Below, piece after piece: positions 8,310-18,900 of a stretch of DNA of 37,027 nucleotides; position 1 is the first letter of the stretch; every line of letters starts with the position of its first letter. The notes under the pieces are model-generated. The model saw only the letters and a list, made by a program, of their open reading frames with translations, was not told the DNA's origin and did no database searches. Made by a program: the position numbers and the translations under genes. The stretch covers positions 1-37,027 of the forward strand of contig DXDO01000099.1 of assembly GCA_019115425.1 (NCBI GenBank), in the 5' to 3' direction. The DNA is from Candidatus Agathobaculum merdigallinarum (GTDB lineage Bacteria; Bacillota; Clostridia; Oscillospirales; Butyricicoccaceae).

Positions 8310-9620
8310 ATGGCAAATCGCTGCACACACATCCCTGAAATCATGCTGCCCCGCGAGAGCACGGATCTTTCCAAGTGGGCGGTCATTGCATGTGACCAAT
8401 ACACTTCCCAGCCCGAATACTGGGCGGAGACCGACCGCATCGTCGGCGGCGCGCCGTCCACGCTGCGCCTGACGCTGCCCGAAGTCTATCTGGAGGACGC
8501 CGACGTGCAAGCGCGTACGGAAAAAATCCACGAGACCATGCGCCAGTACATAGCCGACGATACCTTGCGCACACTCCCTGCCGGCGTCGTGCTGACTGAA
8601 CGCTGGTCGGGCGGCACTTGCCCGCGCCGCGGCATTGTGCTTGCGGTCGATCTGGAGGCCTACGAATACACCCCCGGTTCCGCATCCCTTATTCGGCCCA
8701 CGGAAAAAACCGTTGTCGAACGCATCCCTCCACGCCTGAAGGTGCGCGAGGGCGCGTGCCTGGAACTGCCGCACATTATGATCCTGATCGACGATCCGGA
8801 CCGCAGCATCATCGAACCGCTGTTTGAGAAAACGGATTCGCTTGAAAAGCTGTATGACACCGACCTGATGCAGAACGGCGGCCATATCACCGGCTGGTTC
8901 ATCCCCAAGGGTGCGGAAACCGACGCGATCGAAGCCGGCTTGGAAGCCCTGTGCGACCGTGAGACCTTCAACAAAAAGTACGGCTGCACGGATGCGCAGG
9001 CGCTTCTCCCCTACGCTGTCGGCGACGGCAACCATTCCATGGCGACCGCCAAGGCTTATTGGGAGGAGGTTAAGCAGGGACTATCCGCAGAGGAGCAGGC
9101 AAACCATCCCGCTCGATTTGTATTGGTTGAAGTGGTCAATATTCACGATGAAAGCCTGATCATCGAGCCGATCCACCGCGTGCTGTTCGACGTGGAAACG
9201 GACGATCTGCTGAGCGGCTTGACCGCCTTTTATGAAGCGCAGGGCTGCAAGGCATATGTGGCGGATCAAGCGCCGAACCGCGCAGGCGCACACTGCTATC
9301 CGTTCTATTCGGCTGAAAAATCCGGTGTTTTTGTTGTCGAGAACCCGAAATGGTCTATTCCGGTCGCCACCATGCAGACCGGTCTGGATGCTTATTTAGA
9401 CCAGCACAGTACAGCCAGGATCGACTATATCCATGGTGTGGATGTTGCGCAATCCTTGGGGAAAAAGCCGGGTAATATCGGCTTTATCCTGCCCGACATT
9501 GCCAAGAACGACCTGTTCCGCGGTGTGGTCTTTGACGGTGTGCTGCCCCGCAAAACCTTCTCCATGGGCGAAGCGCACGAAAAGCGCTACTATATGGAAG
9601 CCAAAATGATCGTAAAATAA
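8310..9620 (+). CDS. DUF1015 family protein
   Basis: MANRCTHIPEIMLPRESTDLSKWAVIACDQYTSQPEYW...; VGDGNHSMATAKAYWEE. Confidence 0.88.
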   Translation: MANRCTHIPEIMLPRESTDLSKWAVIACDQYTSQPEYWAETDRIVGGAPSTLRLTLPEVYLEDADVQARTEKIHETMRQYIADDTLRTLPAGVVLTERWSGGTCPRRGIVLAVDLEAYEYTPGSASLIRPTEKTVVERIPPRLKVREGACLELPHIMILIDDPDRSIIEPLFEKTDSLEKLYDTDLMQNGGHITGWFIPKGAETDAIEAGLEALCDRETFNKKYGCTDAQALLPYAVGDGNHSMATAKAYWEEVKQGLSAEEQANHPARFVLVEVVNIHDESLIIEPIHRVLFDVETDDLLSGLTAFYEAQGCKAYVADQAPNRAGAHCYPFYSAEKSGVFVVENPKWSIPVATMQTGLDAYLDQHSTARIDYIHGVDVAQSLGKKPGNIGFILPDIAKNDLFRGVVFDGVLPRKTFSMGEAHEKRYYMEAKMIVK

Positions 9621-9621
9621 G

Positions 9622-10209
9622 TTATCCTTCGGACGGGGACGCGGCTTTATCGGCCGTGTCCTTTTTCGTCCAACGCAGCACTGCGCTCCCCTTCTCCACC
9701 GTGCAGAGCACAAAGGCGGGGGCCAGCGCAAACGGCCGGGCGGGATCAAAGGGACAGCGCAGCACCAGTTCGGAACCGTCAATCTCTATTTGCACCGTAC
9801 CGCTGCTAAGCAGATTGTCGAGCACTTCGTCTCCCGTCCATATGGGAGGAGGCGCAGCATTTTTGATTGATTCCGGTCTTTCTTCTTCAGAATGCCTTAT
9901 GGGAGACGGCGGCCTGTCCTGCCGCGGGCTGTCCGACAGGTAAAACCGTTTTGGCGGCGTCTGCGCGCATCCCGCTGCCTTCAGCGTCTCCCGCGAAAGA
10001 TGCCGTTCCAGCCGCAGCCTGCCGTTTATGGGTTCAGGCAGGCCGACAAGCAGCGGTCCCCCACCGGTTTCCCCGTAACAGCGCAGCAGCGCGGGGCCGT
10101 CTGCCGGACAGGCGCAGTCCAATTTGACCTGCACACCATAGGCATCCGGCAGCCAGGAAATCTTCCCCACCGGTTGCTCCGAAAAGTACACCTCCGCCTG
10201 CACAGCCAT
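9622..10209 (-). CDS. Hypothetical protein at the end of the alr-mazF cluster
   Basis: Start MAVQAEVYFSEQPVG at 10209, preceded by GGGGAGGG SD; no family recognised. Confidence 0.65.
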   Translation of the reverse strand: MAVQAEVYFSEQPVGKISWLPDAYGVQVKLDCACPADGPALLRCYGETGGGPLLVGLPEPINGRLRLERHLSRETLKAAGCAQTPPKRFYLSDSPRQDRPPSPIRHSEEERPESIKNAAPPPIWTGDEVLDNLLSSGTVQIEIDGSELVLRCPFDPARPFALAPAFVLCTVEKGSAVLRWTKKDTADKAASPSEG

Positions 10210-10224
10210 CCCTCCCCAAAAACG

Positions 10225-10254
10225 AAGCGCGTATCCAATAAAGGATACGCGCTT
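10225..10254. terminator. Terminator-like hairpin between mazF and the downstream hypothetical gene
   Basis: AAGCGCGTATCC aataaa GGATACGCGCTT with a T-tract on either side; sits directly before the next gene's SD. Confidence 0.65.
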
Positions 10255-10273
10255 TTTGATGACAATATGACGT

Positions 10274-10636
10274 TCAGCCCTGTACAGATCCCAAACCGAA
10301 GCTGACGGCCAGCGCCTCGTCCACATGACGCATCGCATTCTCGTCAAGCGAACCCATCTTCTCCCGCAGACGCCGTTTATCCAGCGTGCGGATCTGCTCG
10401 GTCAGGATGATAGAATCCTTGGTCAAACCGTAGTTCGGCGCGCCGAGCGTAATATGGGTCGGCATTTTTGCTTTATTGACCTGCGATGTAATGGCGGCGG
10501 CGATCACTGTCGGGCTGTAACGGTTACCGACGTTGTTCTGCACGATCAGCACGGGACGGATACCGCCCTGCTCACTGCCAACCACTGGGCTGAGATCGGC
10601 GTAGTAAATATCTCCCCGTTTGATGCTGGTATCCAC
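10274..10636 (-). CDS. mazF: MazF/NdoA family mRNA interferase toxin
   Basis: [48 protein letters not shown]...[11 protein letters not shown]. Confidence 0.94.
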   Translation of the reverse strand: MDTSIKRGDIYYADLSPVVGSEQGGIRPVLIVQNNVGNRYSPTVIAAAITSQVNKAKMPTHITLGAPNYGLTKDSIILTEQIRTLDKRRLREKMGSLDENAMRHVDEALAVSFGLGSVQG

Positions 10637-10662
10637 TTTGGTTCACACTCCGATGAAATAGA

Positions 10663-10681
10663 TTTGCGGTTTGTCCGCAAA
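10663..10681. promoter_or_regulatory. Inverted repeat in the leader of mazF, possible operator or mRNA hairpin
   Basis: TTTGCGG tttgt CCGCAAA, 7-bp perfect arms. Confidence 0.4.
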
Positions 10682-10791
10682 CCTATTTTCCCCACGCCGC
10701 CAGAAAATATAACAGCGGTATAAAAAATATGCCGGCGCGGGAATGCGAGGATTTCTCCCCGCTTCATCCTATGCCGGCAGAGAAACGATTG

Positions 10792-11913
10792 TCATTCAAT
10801 GTAAAAACGGGGCACGCGGCGGCTCACAGCACATATCACCTCATAGGAGATCGTATCCGCCGCTGCGGCCACATCCTCGGCGGTCCAGATTTCCGGCCCG
10901 AATACCGTTACCTCGTCGCCGCGGCACAGTTGCACGTCATCCGGCACCCGTGCCATGCACATATCCATGCAGATGCGTCCGAGTACGGGCGTTTTTCTTC
11001 CGCCAAGCACCACATGGGCCCTTCCCGATCCGGCTCGAAGATAACCGTCCGCATAGCCCATGGAGATCACTGCCACACGAGTCGGCTCGTCCGTCTCGAA
11101 GGTGCGGCCGTAGCTGACCGTGGTATGCGCCGGAATATCACGCACCTGCACCACGCGTGCCTTGACGGTCATCGCGGGCCTCAAATCGAGCGCAGGCGGA
11201 ACAGACGCATCCGGGCGGCAGCCGTACAGAATGATGCCTGCGCGAGTCATGGTGCAGTGCATGTTCTCATAATGCTGGATGCCGCCGCTGTTAGCACAGT
11301 GGCGCAGCGGCAAATCAAGTCCGGCCTTCCGCAGGCCTTCACATATGTCCGCAAAGCGCTGATACTGCAGCTCGGTATACGCTTTGCCGACCGGCACGTC
11401 AGACACTGCAAAATGCGTGAAAATCCCCTCGGAGCGCAGTCCCGGCAGCGCCGCGCAGTCCAGAATATCCCGCACAGTCTGCGCATATGCCCACGACGGG
11501 AATCCCAGCCGCGTCATGCCGGTATCCAGCTTATAATGTACCGTGATCGCTTCGCCGGTACGAACCGCGGCCTCGCTCAGAAGCCGCGCGGTCTCGCTAT
11601 CATAAACCGGCGCGGTGATGCGATAGCGGGCAATATCGTCCATATCCGCCGCGTCCACATAGCCAAGGATCAGGATCGGCTTTGTGATCCCATTCTCGCG
11701 CAATTCGACCGCTTCCGGAACGGTTGCGGCTGCAAAATACGGCGCGCCGATTGCCTGCAGGCGCGCCGCCACCGGCACGGCTCCATGCCCGTATGCGTCC
11801 GCCTTGACCACGCACAGCACGGGCGCTTTGGCATGCGCGCAGATTGCGCGGTAGTTGTGTTCGATCGCACCCAGATCGATTTCCGCCCAGGTGCGGTGTT
11901 TGCTCGGTTGCAT
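10792..11913 (-). CDS. alr: Alanine racemase
   Basis: WAEIDLGAIEHNYRAI...VVKADAYGHGAV; MGYADGY; GRICMDM. Confidence 0.96.
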   Translation of the reverse strand: MQPSKHRTWAEIDLGAIEHNYRAICAHAKAPVLCVVKADAYGHGAVPVAARLQAIGAPYFAAATVPEAVELRENGITKPILILGYVDAADMDDIARYRITAPVYDSETARLLSEAAVRTGEAITVHYKLDTGMTRLGFPSWAYAQTVRDILDCAALPGLRSEGIFTHFAVSDVPVGKAYTELQYQRFADICEGLRKAGLDLPLRHCANSGGIQHYENMHCTMTRAGIILYGCRPDASVPPALDLRPAMTVKARVVQVRDIPAHTTVSYGRTFETDEPTRVAVISMGYADGYLRAGSGRAHVVLGGRKTPVLGRICMDMCMARVPDDVQLCRGDEVTVFGPEIWTAEDVAAAADTISYEVICAVSRRVPRFYIE

Positions 11914-11932
11914 GTTTCATTCATCCCCAAAT

Positions 11933-12511
11933 TTATATTTCCTGATATGCTGTCACCTGAATGGTCAGCACGCGTTCACCATCCGCATACAGCTCGGCGC
12001 AAACCGGCTGCAGGCCCTGCTCGGTCAGCCATACCTGTTTTTCGATTCGTCCGTCCTCGCTGTCCTGCTCATATTTCAGCACGGTCAGATCCGTACCCGA
12101 CACATTCTCGCTCCAGATCTGCGCCGGCTCGCCCGTTCGCAGATCGTCCAGCAGGCAGAACATCGCGTCCGCTGGGGTCAGGCCAGTGCGCTGCGGCATT
12201 GCATCATCCAGCGAAAGACCGTCGTACTGCAGGGTAAACGATGCACTGTCCCCTCCTGCAATCGTGCCGCCGATGCCTGCAAGCGATTCCGGCGCGGTGA
12301 TCGCGAAGGAATCGACATCCTCTTTATGATATTCATAATCGATTTCATATTCCAAAACCGATTCATCCAGATCGGTCGAAATTTTCAAGTGCGCATCAAA
12401 GCCGGCGAGCGCATCAAAATGCGCGCGTACGCTTTCGGCATCCGCGCCCGCACCGCCGCAGCCCGAGAGCACAGCCGCGAGCAGCAGTATCAACCACCAA
12501 ATTCGCTTCAG
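11933..12511 (-). CDS. Lipoprotein, possibly LolA/YdcC-like
   Basis: Lipobox LSGC; the best SD (AGGGAG) fits a CTG start at 12511 giving MKRIWWLILLLAAVLSGCGG, versus TTG at 12493 in the ORF track; start uncertain. Confidence 0.7.
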   Translation of the reverse strand: MKRIWWLILLLAAVLSGCGGAGADAESVRAHFDALAGFDAHLKISTDLDESVLEYEIDYEYHKEDVDSFAITAPESLAGIGGTIAGGDSASFTLQYDGLSLDDAMPQRTGLTPADAMFCLLDDLRTGEPAQIWSENVSGTDLTVLKYEQDSEDGRIEKQVWLTEQGLQPVCAELYADGERVLTIQVTAYQEI

Positions 12512-12512
12512 A

Positions 12513-13379
12513 TCACCACTCCCTTGTGTTGTATCGCTTGAGCAGCGCGGGCAGCAGCCGCAGCATATCGCTTGGCGTCATACCGTATTCGCTCAAGGCA
12601 TTCGCCGCAAGGTCACCCGCTCTTCCATGCAGCCATGCGGCAGCACAGGCTGCCTGCACCGCTGGGATGCCCTGCCCGCAAAGCGATACCAGCATGCCTG
12701 CCAGCACGTCTCCGCTGCCGCCCTTGGCCATACCAGGGTTTCCCGAGTGGTTGCGGTACAGCGCTCCGTCCGGCGAGGCGATCAATGTACGGTGTCCCTT
12801 ATAGAACACAATGCAGTGATGCCTGCGTGCAAACAATGTCAGTTCAGCCGGACTTGCGTTTTCAATACCGGACAGCCGCGCAAACTCCCCTGCATGCGGC
12901 GTCAGGATCACCGGCATTGCCGCCTGCTGCAATATATCTTTATGCGCGGAAAGCGCGTTTATGCCATCTGCATCCAGTACGATCTGGCATTTCGCCTGTC
13001 GGATCAGCGTGAGTACGATCTCAGCGACCGCGTAGGAACGGCCCAATCCGCAGCCGATCAGCAGCGCGTCCGCGCGTTCCGCAAGCGCGAGCAGCGCGGG
13101 CAGTGCCTCTTGTGAAAACATCCCGTCCGCACCGCACGGCAGCGGACGCACCACCGGCTCGCTCAGCTTGACCGCTAAAACCGGCCACGCCTTCTCCGGC
13201 GTCGCAAGCGTCACCACTCCGCTGCCCATGCACACCGCTCCTTGTGCTGCGAAGTACGCCGCGCCCGTATATCCCGCTGAACCGCATACACACAGCACAC
13301 GGCCGAATGCATTTTTGTTCGCATCCGGATCGCGCGGCGGCAAAATCCCGTCTACAAAATCCTGATCGATTTCTGTCAT
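12513..13379 (-). CDS. nnrD: ADP-dependent NAD(P)H-hydrate dehydratase
   Basis: GRVLCVCGSAGYTGAAYFAAQGA; LTPHAGEFARL; KGGSGDVLAGM; start MTEIDQDF. Confidence 0.93.
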   Translation of the reverse strand: MTEIDQDFVDGILPPRDPDANKNAFGRVLCVCGSAGYTGAAYFAAQGAVCMGSGVVTLATPEKAWPVLAVKLSEPVVRPLPCGADGMFSQEALPALLALAERADALLIGCGLGRSYAVAEIVLTLIRQAKCQIVLDADGINALSAHKDILQQAAMPVILTPHAGEFARLSGIENASPAELTLFARRHHCIVFYKGHRTLIASPDGALYRNHSGNPGMAKGGSGDVLAGMLVSLCGQGIPAVQAACAAAWLHGRAGDLAANALSEYGMTPSDMLRLLPALLKRYNTREW

Positions 13380-13516
13380 GGCATGATCCTTTCCCTGCAT
13401 CCTGCGCCAGCGGCTGTTTTTTTGCTAGGTACAGCATAGCATTTCCATCCGCTGCCGTCAAGCAGCCGTGTCCGTCGGTCCCGCGCATGAATAAACTGAA
13501 CCGAGGAGGTGATGAT

Positions 13517-14089
13517 TTGGCGATCCGAATTTTCATCGACCAGGGGCATAATCCTACTGGCCCCAACACTGGCGCAGAGGGCAATGGTCTGCGCGAGCAG
13601 GACGTTAACTATATTGTCGGCGTGTATTTGGCGGATATGCTGCGCGCCGATCCTCGGTTCGAGGTGCGGCTGAGCCGCAACTCCCCTACGGAAATACTCG
13701 GCACAAGCAATGCCACGAGCCTTGCCGCGCGCGTCCGCATGGCGAACAGCTGGCCCGCGGACTACTTTATCAGTATCCACTGCAACTCAAACGTCAACCC
13801 CGCCATCAACGGCAGCGAGGTTTATGTATATCAGCAGAATACGCAGTCTTACTGGCTCGCCCAGCATGTGCTCAACGGCATTGTCGCCCGAATGGGCACC
13901 AAGGATAACGGCGTCCGGCTCAATCCAAGCCTGTATGTGCTGCGTCGCACCAGCATGCCTGCCATTCTGGTCGAGCTGGCGTATTTGAGCAACGCGGCCG
14001 ACGCACAAAAACTACGCGACGATCCATACGGCTTTGCACAGGGTATTTATAATGGGCTGCTCAGCTATTTCGGCTTTTCCATGGTATAG
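13517..14089 (+). CDS. N-acetylmuramoyl-L-alanine amidase (Amidase_3, CwlD-like)
   Basis: IFIDQGHNPTGPNTGAEGNGLREQDVN; FISIHCNSN; ILVELAYLSNAAD; TTG start after GAGGAGGTG SD. Confidence 0.9.
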   Translation: MAIRIFIDQGHNPTGPNTGAEGNGLREQDVNYIVGVYLADMLRADPRFEVRLSRNSPTEILGTSNATSLAARVRMANSWPADYFISIHCNSNVNPAINGSEVYVYQQNTQSYWLAQHVLNGIVARMGTKDNGVRLNPSLYVLRRTSMPAILVELAYLSNAADAQKLRDDPYGFAQGIYNGLLSYFGFSMV

Positions 14090-14188
14090 TCCGATTGTTC
14101 CCGCTCTTTGATAAACCAGACTGCTTCTGCGGCCTTATTTTCTATCATTCTGCGCAGCGGCCGCACAGCAGCCGCTATGGGCAGCATA

Positions 14189-14216
14189 AAAGGTCTTGCC
14201 AGATGGCAAGACCTTT
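14189..14216. terminator. Hairpin terminator
   Basis: AAAGGTCTTGCC agat GGCAAGACCTTT. Confidence 0.7.
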
Positions 14217-14227
14217 CTGTTGCGCGC

Positions 14228-14941
14228 TTAAAATCCGCCGTTTACGCCGAGCACCTGCCCTGTAATGAACGACGCACGCTCTGAGCATAGATAAAGGATG
14301 CTGTCCGCCACCTCGGTCGCAGTGCCGATGCGGCCGAGCGGAGTCTCATCCGCCAGCTCACGCATGGTTTCCTCGCTGTGCATCGCGTTCATTTCGGTAT
14401 CAATCACGCCCGGTGCAACACAATTCACCCGAATGCCGGACGGCCCCAGCTCAAGCGCCAGCGATTTGCTAAGCCCGATCAGCGCCGCCTTGCTTGCCGC
14501 GTAATGGCTTTCGCAGGATGCGCCGGACTGCCCCCAGATCGAGGACACGGTTACAATGCTCCCCCGCTTGCGGCGCAGCAAATCGGGCAGACATGCGCGT
14601 ATCGTGCGCACGGCGCCCATCAGGTTCACGTCTAGCATGCGCTGCCAAGCCTCGTCAGTGATGTCCTGAAACAGCTTCTGCTCCGCGATGCCCGCATTAC
14701 AGACAACCGCATCCACCGCGCCGAAATGTCCTCTCGCCTCGCCTATGGCACGACTGACCGCCTTGTCATCATACAGGTCGGCACAGAGCGCCAGCGCGCC
14801 GGTTTGTTCCGCGAGCGAACCGGCCAGCACACGATTTTCGCGGTAAGTGAAGGCCACGCTCCAGCCCGCAGCTGCAAACGCGCGCACACAGGCTGCGCCG
14901 ATGCCGCGCGAGCCGCCGGTGATGAAAACCGTCTGCCGCAT
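14228..14941 (-). CDS. SDR family oxidoreductase, FabG-like
   Basis: VFITGGSRGIGAACV; NAG; SSIWGQSG; YAASKAAL; start ATG overlaps the pfkA TGA stop (TGATG). Confidence 0.9.
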   Translation of the reverse strand: MRQTVFITGGSRGIGAACVRAFAAAGWSVAFTYRENRVLAGSLAEQTGALALCADLYDDKAVSRAIGEARGHFGAVDAVVCNAGIAEQKLFQDITDEAWQRMLDVNLMGAVRTIRACLPDLLRRKRGSIVTVSSIWGQSGASCESHYAASKAALIGLSKSLALELGPSGIRVNCVAPGVIDTEMNAMHSEETMRELADETPLGRIGTATEVADSILYLCSERASFITGQVLGVNGGF

Positions 14942-15915
14942 CAGATCGCAACCGTTTGCTGCGCCTCGAACAGGCACTGGTTGAGATCCTTCTGGCGGGA
15001 CAGGCCCTCCTCAATATCGATATCGATCACCTGGTTATCGTCGGAGACGACAACGCGGTTTGTCTTGCCCTCCATCAGCGCCTTGACGGCCGCATAACCC
15101 ATACGGGTCGCCATCACGCGGTCCTGCGCCGTGGGCGATCCGCCGCGCTGGATATGGCCGAGGATGGTTACGCGAGTATCAATGCCTGTCGCCTCGTGAA
15201 TGTGGTCGGCGACCTCCTGCGCAGAGCCGTAGCCCTCCGCCACGATAATAATATGGTGGTTGCGGCCTTTGATGCGGCCAATGCGCATTTTCTCGACGAT
15301 ATCCGTATCAAAGTCCAGCTCACGCTCGGGCAGGCAGATCGCGGTCGCCCCGACCGCGCAGCCAACGTGCAGCGCCAAATGCCCCGCGCGCCGCCCCATG
15401 ACTTCAACAACCGAGCAGCGCTCGTGCGACTGCATGGTGTCACGCAGCTTGTCGATACACTCGATCGCGGTATTGCAGGCGGTGTCAAAACCGATCGTAT
15501 AATCCGTGCAGACGATGTCGTTATCAATCGTACCCGGCACGCCGATACACGGCACCCCCTTGCGGGAAAGCGCCTGCGCACCGCGGAAGGTGCCGTCGCC
15601 GCCGCAGCAGATCAAACCGTCGATGCCGAGGTACTTGCAGGTGTCGGCTGCCTTCTGCAAGCCTTCCTCGGTCATCATCTCCTTGCATCGCGCGGTGTAC
15701 AGCATGGTTCCTCCTCGGCGGATGATGCCGTCCACGCTGCGCGCACCCATTTCAATGATATCGCCGTTGATCAAGCCGCTGTATCCGCGGCGGATGCCGA
15801 GCACGGAAATATCGAATGCGGACGCGGTACGGACGACCGCGCGAATAAGCGCGTTCATGCCCGGCGCGTCGCCGCCGCTTGTGAGTATGCCGATTCTTCG
15901 AATTTGTTTATCCAT
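14941..15915 (-). CDS. pfkA: 6-phosphofructokinase
   Basis: IGILTSGGDAPGMNAL; GGDGTFRGA; GTIDNDI; start MDKQIRR. Confidence 0.95.
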   Translation of the reverse strand: MDKQIRRIGILTSGGDAPGMNALIRAVVRTASAFDISVLGIRRGYSGLINGDIIEMGARSVDGIIRRGGTMLYTARCKEMMTEEGLQKAADTCKYLGIDGLICCGGDGTFRGAQALSRKGVPCIGVPGTIDNDIVCTDYTIGFDTACNTAIECIDKLRDTMQSHERCSVVEVMGRRAGHLALHVGCAVGATAICLPERELDFDTDIVEKMRIGRIKGRNHHIIIVAEGYGSAQEVADHIHEATGIDTRVTILGHIQRGGSPTAQDRVMATRMGYAAVKALMEGKTNRVVVSDDNQVIDIDIEEGLSRQKDLNQCLFEAQQTVAI

Positions 15916-15967
15916 TTTGAGCCTCCCAGTTCGGTTGACAAGTTCTTCCACGAATTTCAGTATCCTC

Positions 15968-18900
15968 TTATTGCATTATAACATCTTCTTCTCCCAAGAG
16001 GAAGCGCAATTTTTCCAAAAACGGTACATCCGGCTGACACCAATATCGGCGCGCGGCAAGCGTTTTCTTCTTGGTGTCCGTCGGGTACAGATAGACCGGC
16101 GTATCGCCCGGCTGGGTGAGCAATATCGCCTTGATCTGCGGCCACTCATCCCCCTGCATACTGGCGATGCGCAGAAACAGCTTTTGCGGCGCAAGTTTTG
16201 CTGCCTGCTGATCGGTATAGACCGACTGCTGCGGGTTTTCCTTTGCCAGCGTGCTGCTCACCGCGCTCTCCGTCAGCGGCTGGGCTTCATTCAGCAGCAC
16301 CTTCGGGGCTTCATCTTCCCGCGCGTCGATCCGGCCGGTGAGCAGCACCGCGCTGTCCTCGGTCAGATAGGCGCCGCACTGCTGGAGCGAGCGTGGGAAT
16401 ACCACCAGCTCGATCGACGCGGACTCGTCCTCCACGGTCACATAGGCCATCATCGAGCCGTTTTTGGTGGATTTGAGCCGCACCGCCGTGATCACACATG
16501 CCAGCCGAACGGTCATGCCGTCCTTATACACGGGCTGCTCACTCTCTCCGGATAGATCGTCGATGATCCTGCGGATGGAAGCCGCGCTCGCCTGTTTTGC
16601 CAGGTCGCGGTATTCGTCCATCGGGTGTCCGGACAGGTACAGCCCCGTCGTTTCCTTTTCCATGGAGAGTAGCTCGCGCTTGGACACCTCTGAGATATCC
16701 GGCAGGGCAATCTGGGTATCCCGCACCTCGTCGTTTCCCATGCCGAACAGGTCCATTTGCCCTTCGATATTTTTCTTTCGGCTCTGCGCGATCGCGTCCA
16801 CAACTGCGTTCACGATCTTCAGCAGCTGGCTGCGCCGGTAGCCCATGGTGTCGAATGCCCCTGCCTTGATCATGCTCTCAACCGCGCGCCGGTTCAGTTC
16901 ACGGTCATACATCCGCTCGCAGAAATCCTGAAAGGAGGAAAACAGCCCGCCGGCTTCGCGTTCCTCCACCAGCTGCTTCATAAACGAACGCCCAACGCCT
17001 TTGACCGCCGCCAGCCCAAAGCGGATATCCCGACCGGACACCGAAAAGCTGTCAAAAGACTCGTTGACGTCCGGCGGGAGGACCGCGATCCCCATCTCGC
17101 GCGCCGCCTGAATATACTCGGAGATCTTATCCGACGAGTCCAGAACGCTCGTCAGCAGCGCCGCCATATACTCGCGCGGATAATGACACTTGAGATAAGC
17201 TGTGCGGAAAGACACGACCGCGTAGCACACCGCGTGCGCCTTGTTGAAGGCGTAGTTTGCGAAATCCATGATCTCGTCGAACAGGCTCGCCGCCACATTC
17301 TCCGGCACGCCGCGCTTGACCGCGCCGTCGATCCCCAGTTCCTCGTTGCCGTAGATGAAGTTGATGCGCTCCTTTTCCAGCTCCTTCATCTTCTTTTTGC
17401 TCATTGCGCGGCGCACCATATCCGCCTTGCCGAGCGAGTAGCCCGCAAGCGACTGGAACACCTGCATAACCTGTTCCTGATAGATCATACAGCCGTAGGT
17501 GACCTTCAGGATCGGCTCGAGCAGCGGATGCTTGTAGGTCACCTTTTCCGGATGGTGGCGGCACTCGATGTAGCGCGGGATAGACTGCATCGGCCCCGGC
17601 CGGTAGAGCGCCACAACCGCAGTGATATCCTCGATCGACTGCGGCCGCAGTCCGGTGACGACGTTCGTAATGCCCGCGGATTCCAGCTGGAACACGCCCA
17701 TCGTCGAGCCGCGGCCCAGCATCTCATAGGTGGCCTTGTCATTCATATCCACCTTTTCGATATTGAAATCCGGCGTGTGGCGGCGGATCATCTTTTCCGC
17801 GTCCGCAATGACCGTCAGGTTGCGCAGGCCGAGGAAGTCCATCTTCAAAAGCCCCAGCTCCTCGAGCGTGGTCATCGGGAACTGGGTGACCATCTGCTCG
17901 TCGTTGCGGGCGAGCGGCACATAGGTATCGACTGGGTCTTTTGTGATAACAACGCCCGCCGCGTGCGTGGACGCATGGCGCGGCATACCCTCGAGGGCGC
18001 GCGCGGTGTCGATCAGCTCGCGCACCTGCGGGTTCTCGTCGTACATCTTTTTCAGTTCCGGATTGATGGAGAGCGCCTTGTCGATCGTAATATGCAGTTC
18101 ATTCGGCACCTGCTTGGCGACTGCGTCAACCTCATTATACGGGATACTGAGCGCCCTGCCGACATCACGGATGGAGTTGCGCGCGGCCATGGTACCAAAG
18201 GTGACAATCTGCGCCACGCGATCCTTGCCGTATTTCTCGGTGACATACTCGATGACCTCGGGACGGCGCACATAGCAGAAATCCACGTCAATATCCGGCA
18301 TGGATACGCGTTCCGGATTGAGGAAGCGTTCAAAATACAGCGAATAATGGATGGGATCGAGGTCGGTGATGCCCAAACAGTAGGAGACGATCGATCCCGC
18401 CGCCGAGCCGCGCCCCGGCCCCACCGGAATGCCGTTTCGCTTCGCATAGCCGATAAAATCGGATACGATCAGGAAGTAATCGACAAAGCCCATCTTGGCG
18501 ATCATGTCGATCTCGTATTGCAGGCGCGCGCGCACCGTTCCATCATCGTCCGGATAGCGGGCGGCAAAGCCTTCGCCGCACAGCTTTTGCAGATACTCGA
18601 GCGCGGTGTAGCCCTCCGGCACATCAAATTCCGGCAGGTGATACTTGCCGAACTCAAATTCCACCTGGCAGCGCTCCGCGATCCTGACCGTATTCTCAAG
18701 CGCCTCCGGATGGTCGGGAAACAGGGCGGCCATTTCATCTGCGTCCTTGATGTAAAACTCCTGCGTTTCAAACTTCATGCGCGTGGGATCGTCCACGGTC
18801 TTGCCCATCTGGATGCACATCAGGACGTCCTGTATCCTGGCATCCTTTCTGGTCAGGTAGTGGGCGTCGTTCGTCGCAACAAGGCCGATATTCAGCTCCT

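Noticed and set aside
10729-12237. 502-aa + strand ORF antisense to alr and the lipoprotein gene
   Set aside because: Spans antisense of two confident genes; no family resemblance.
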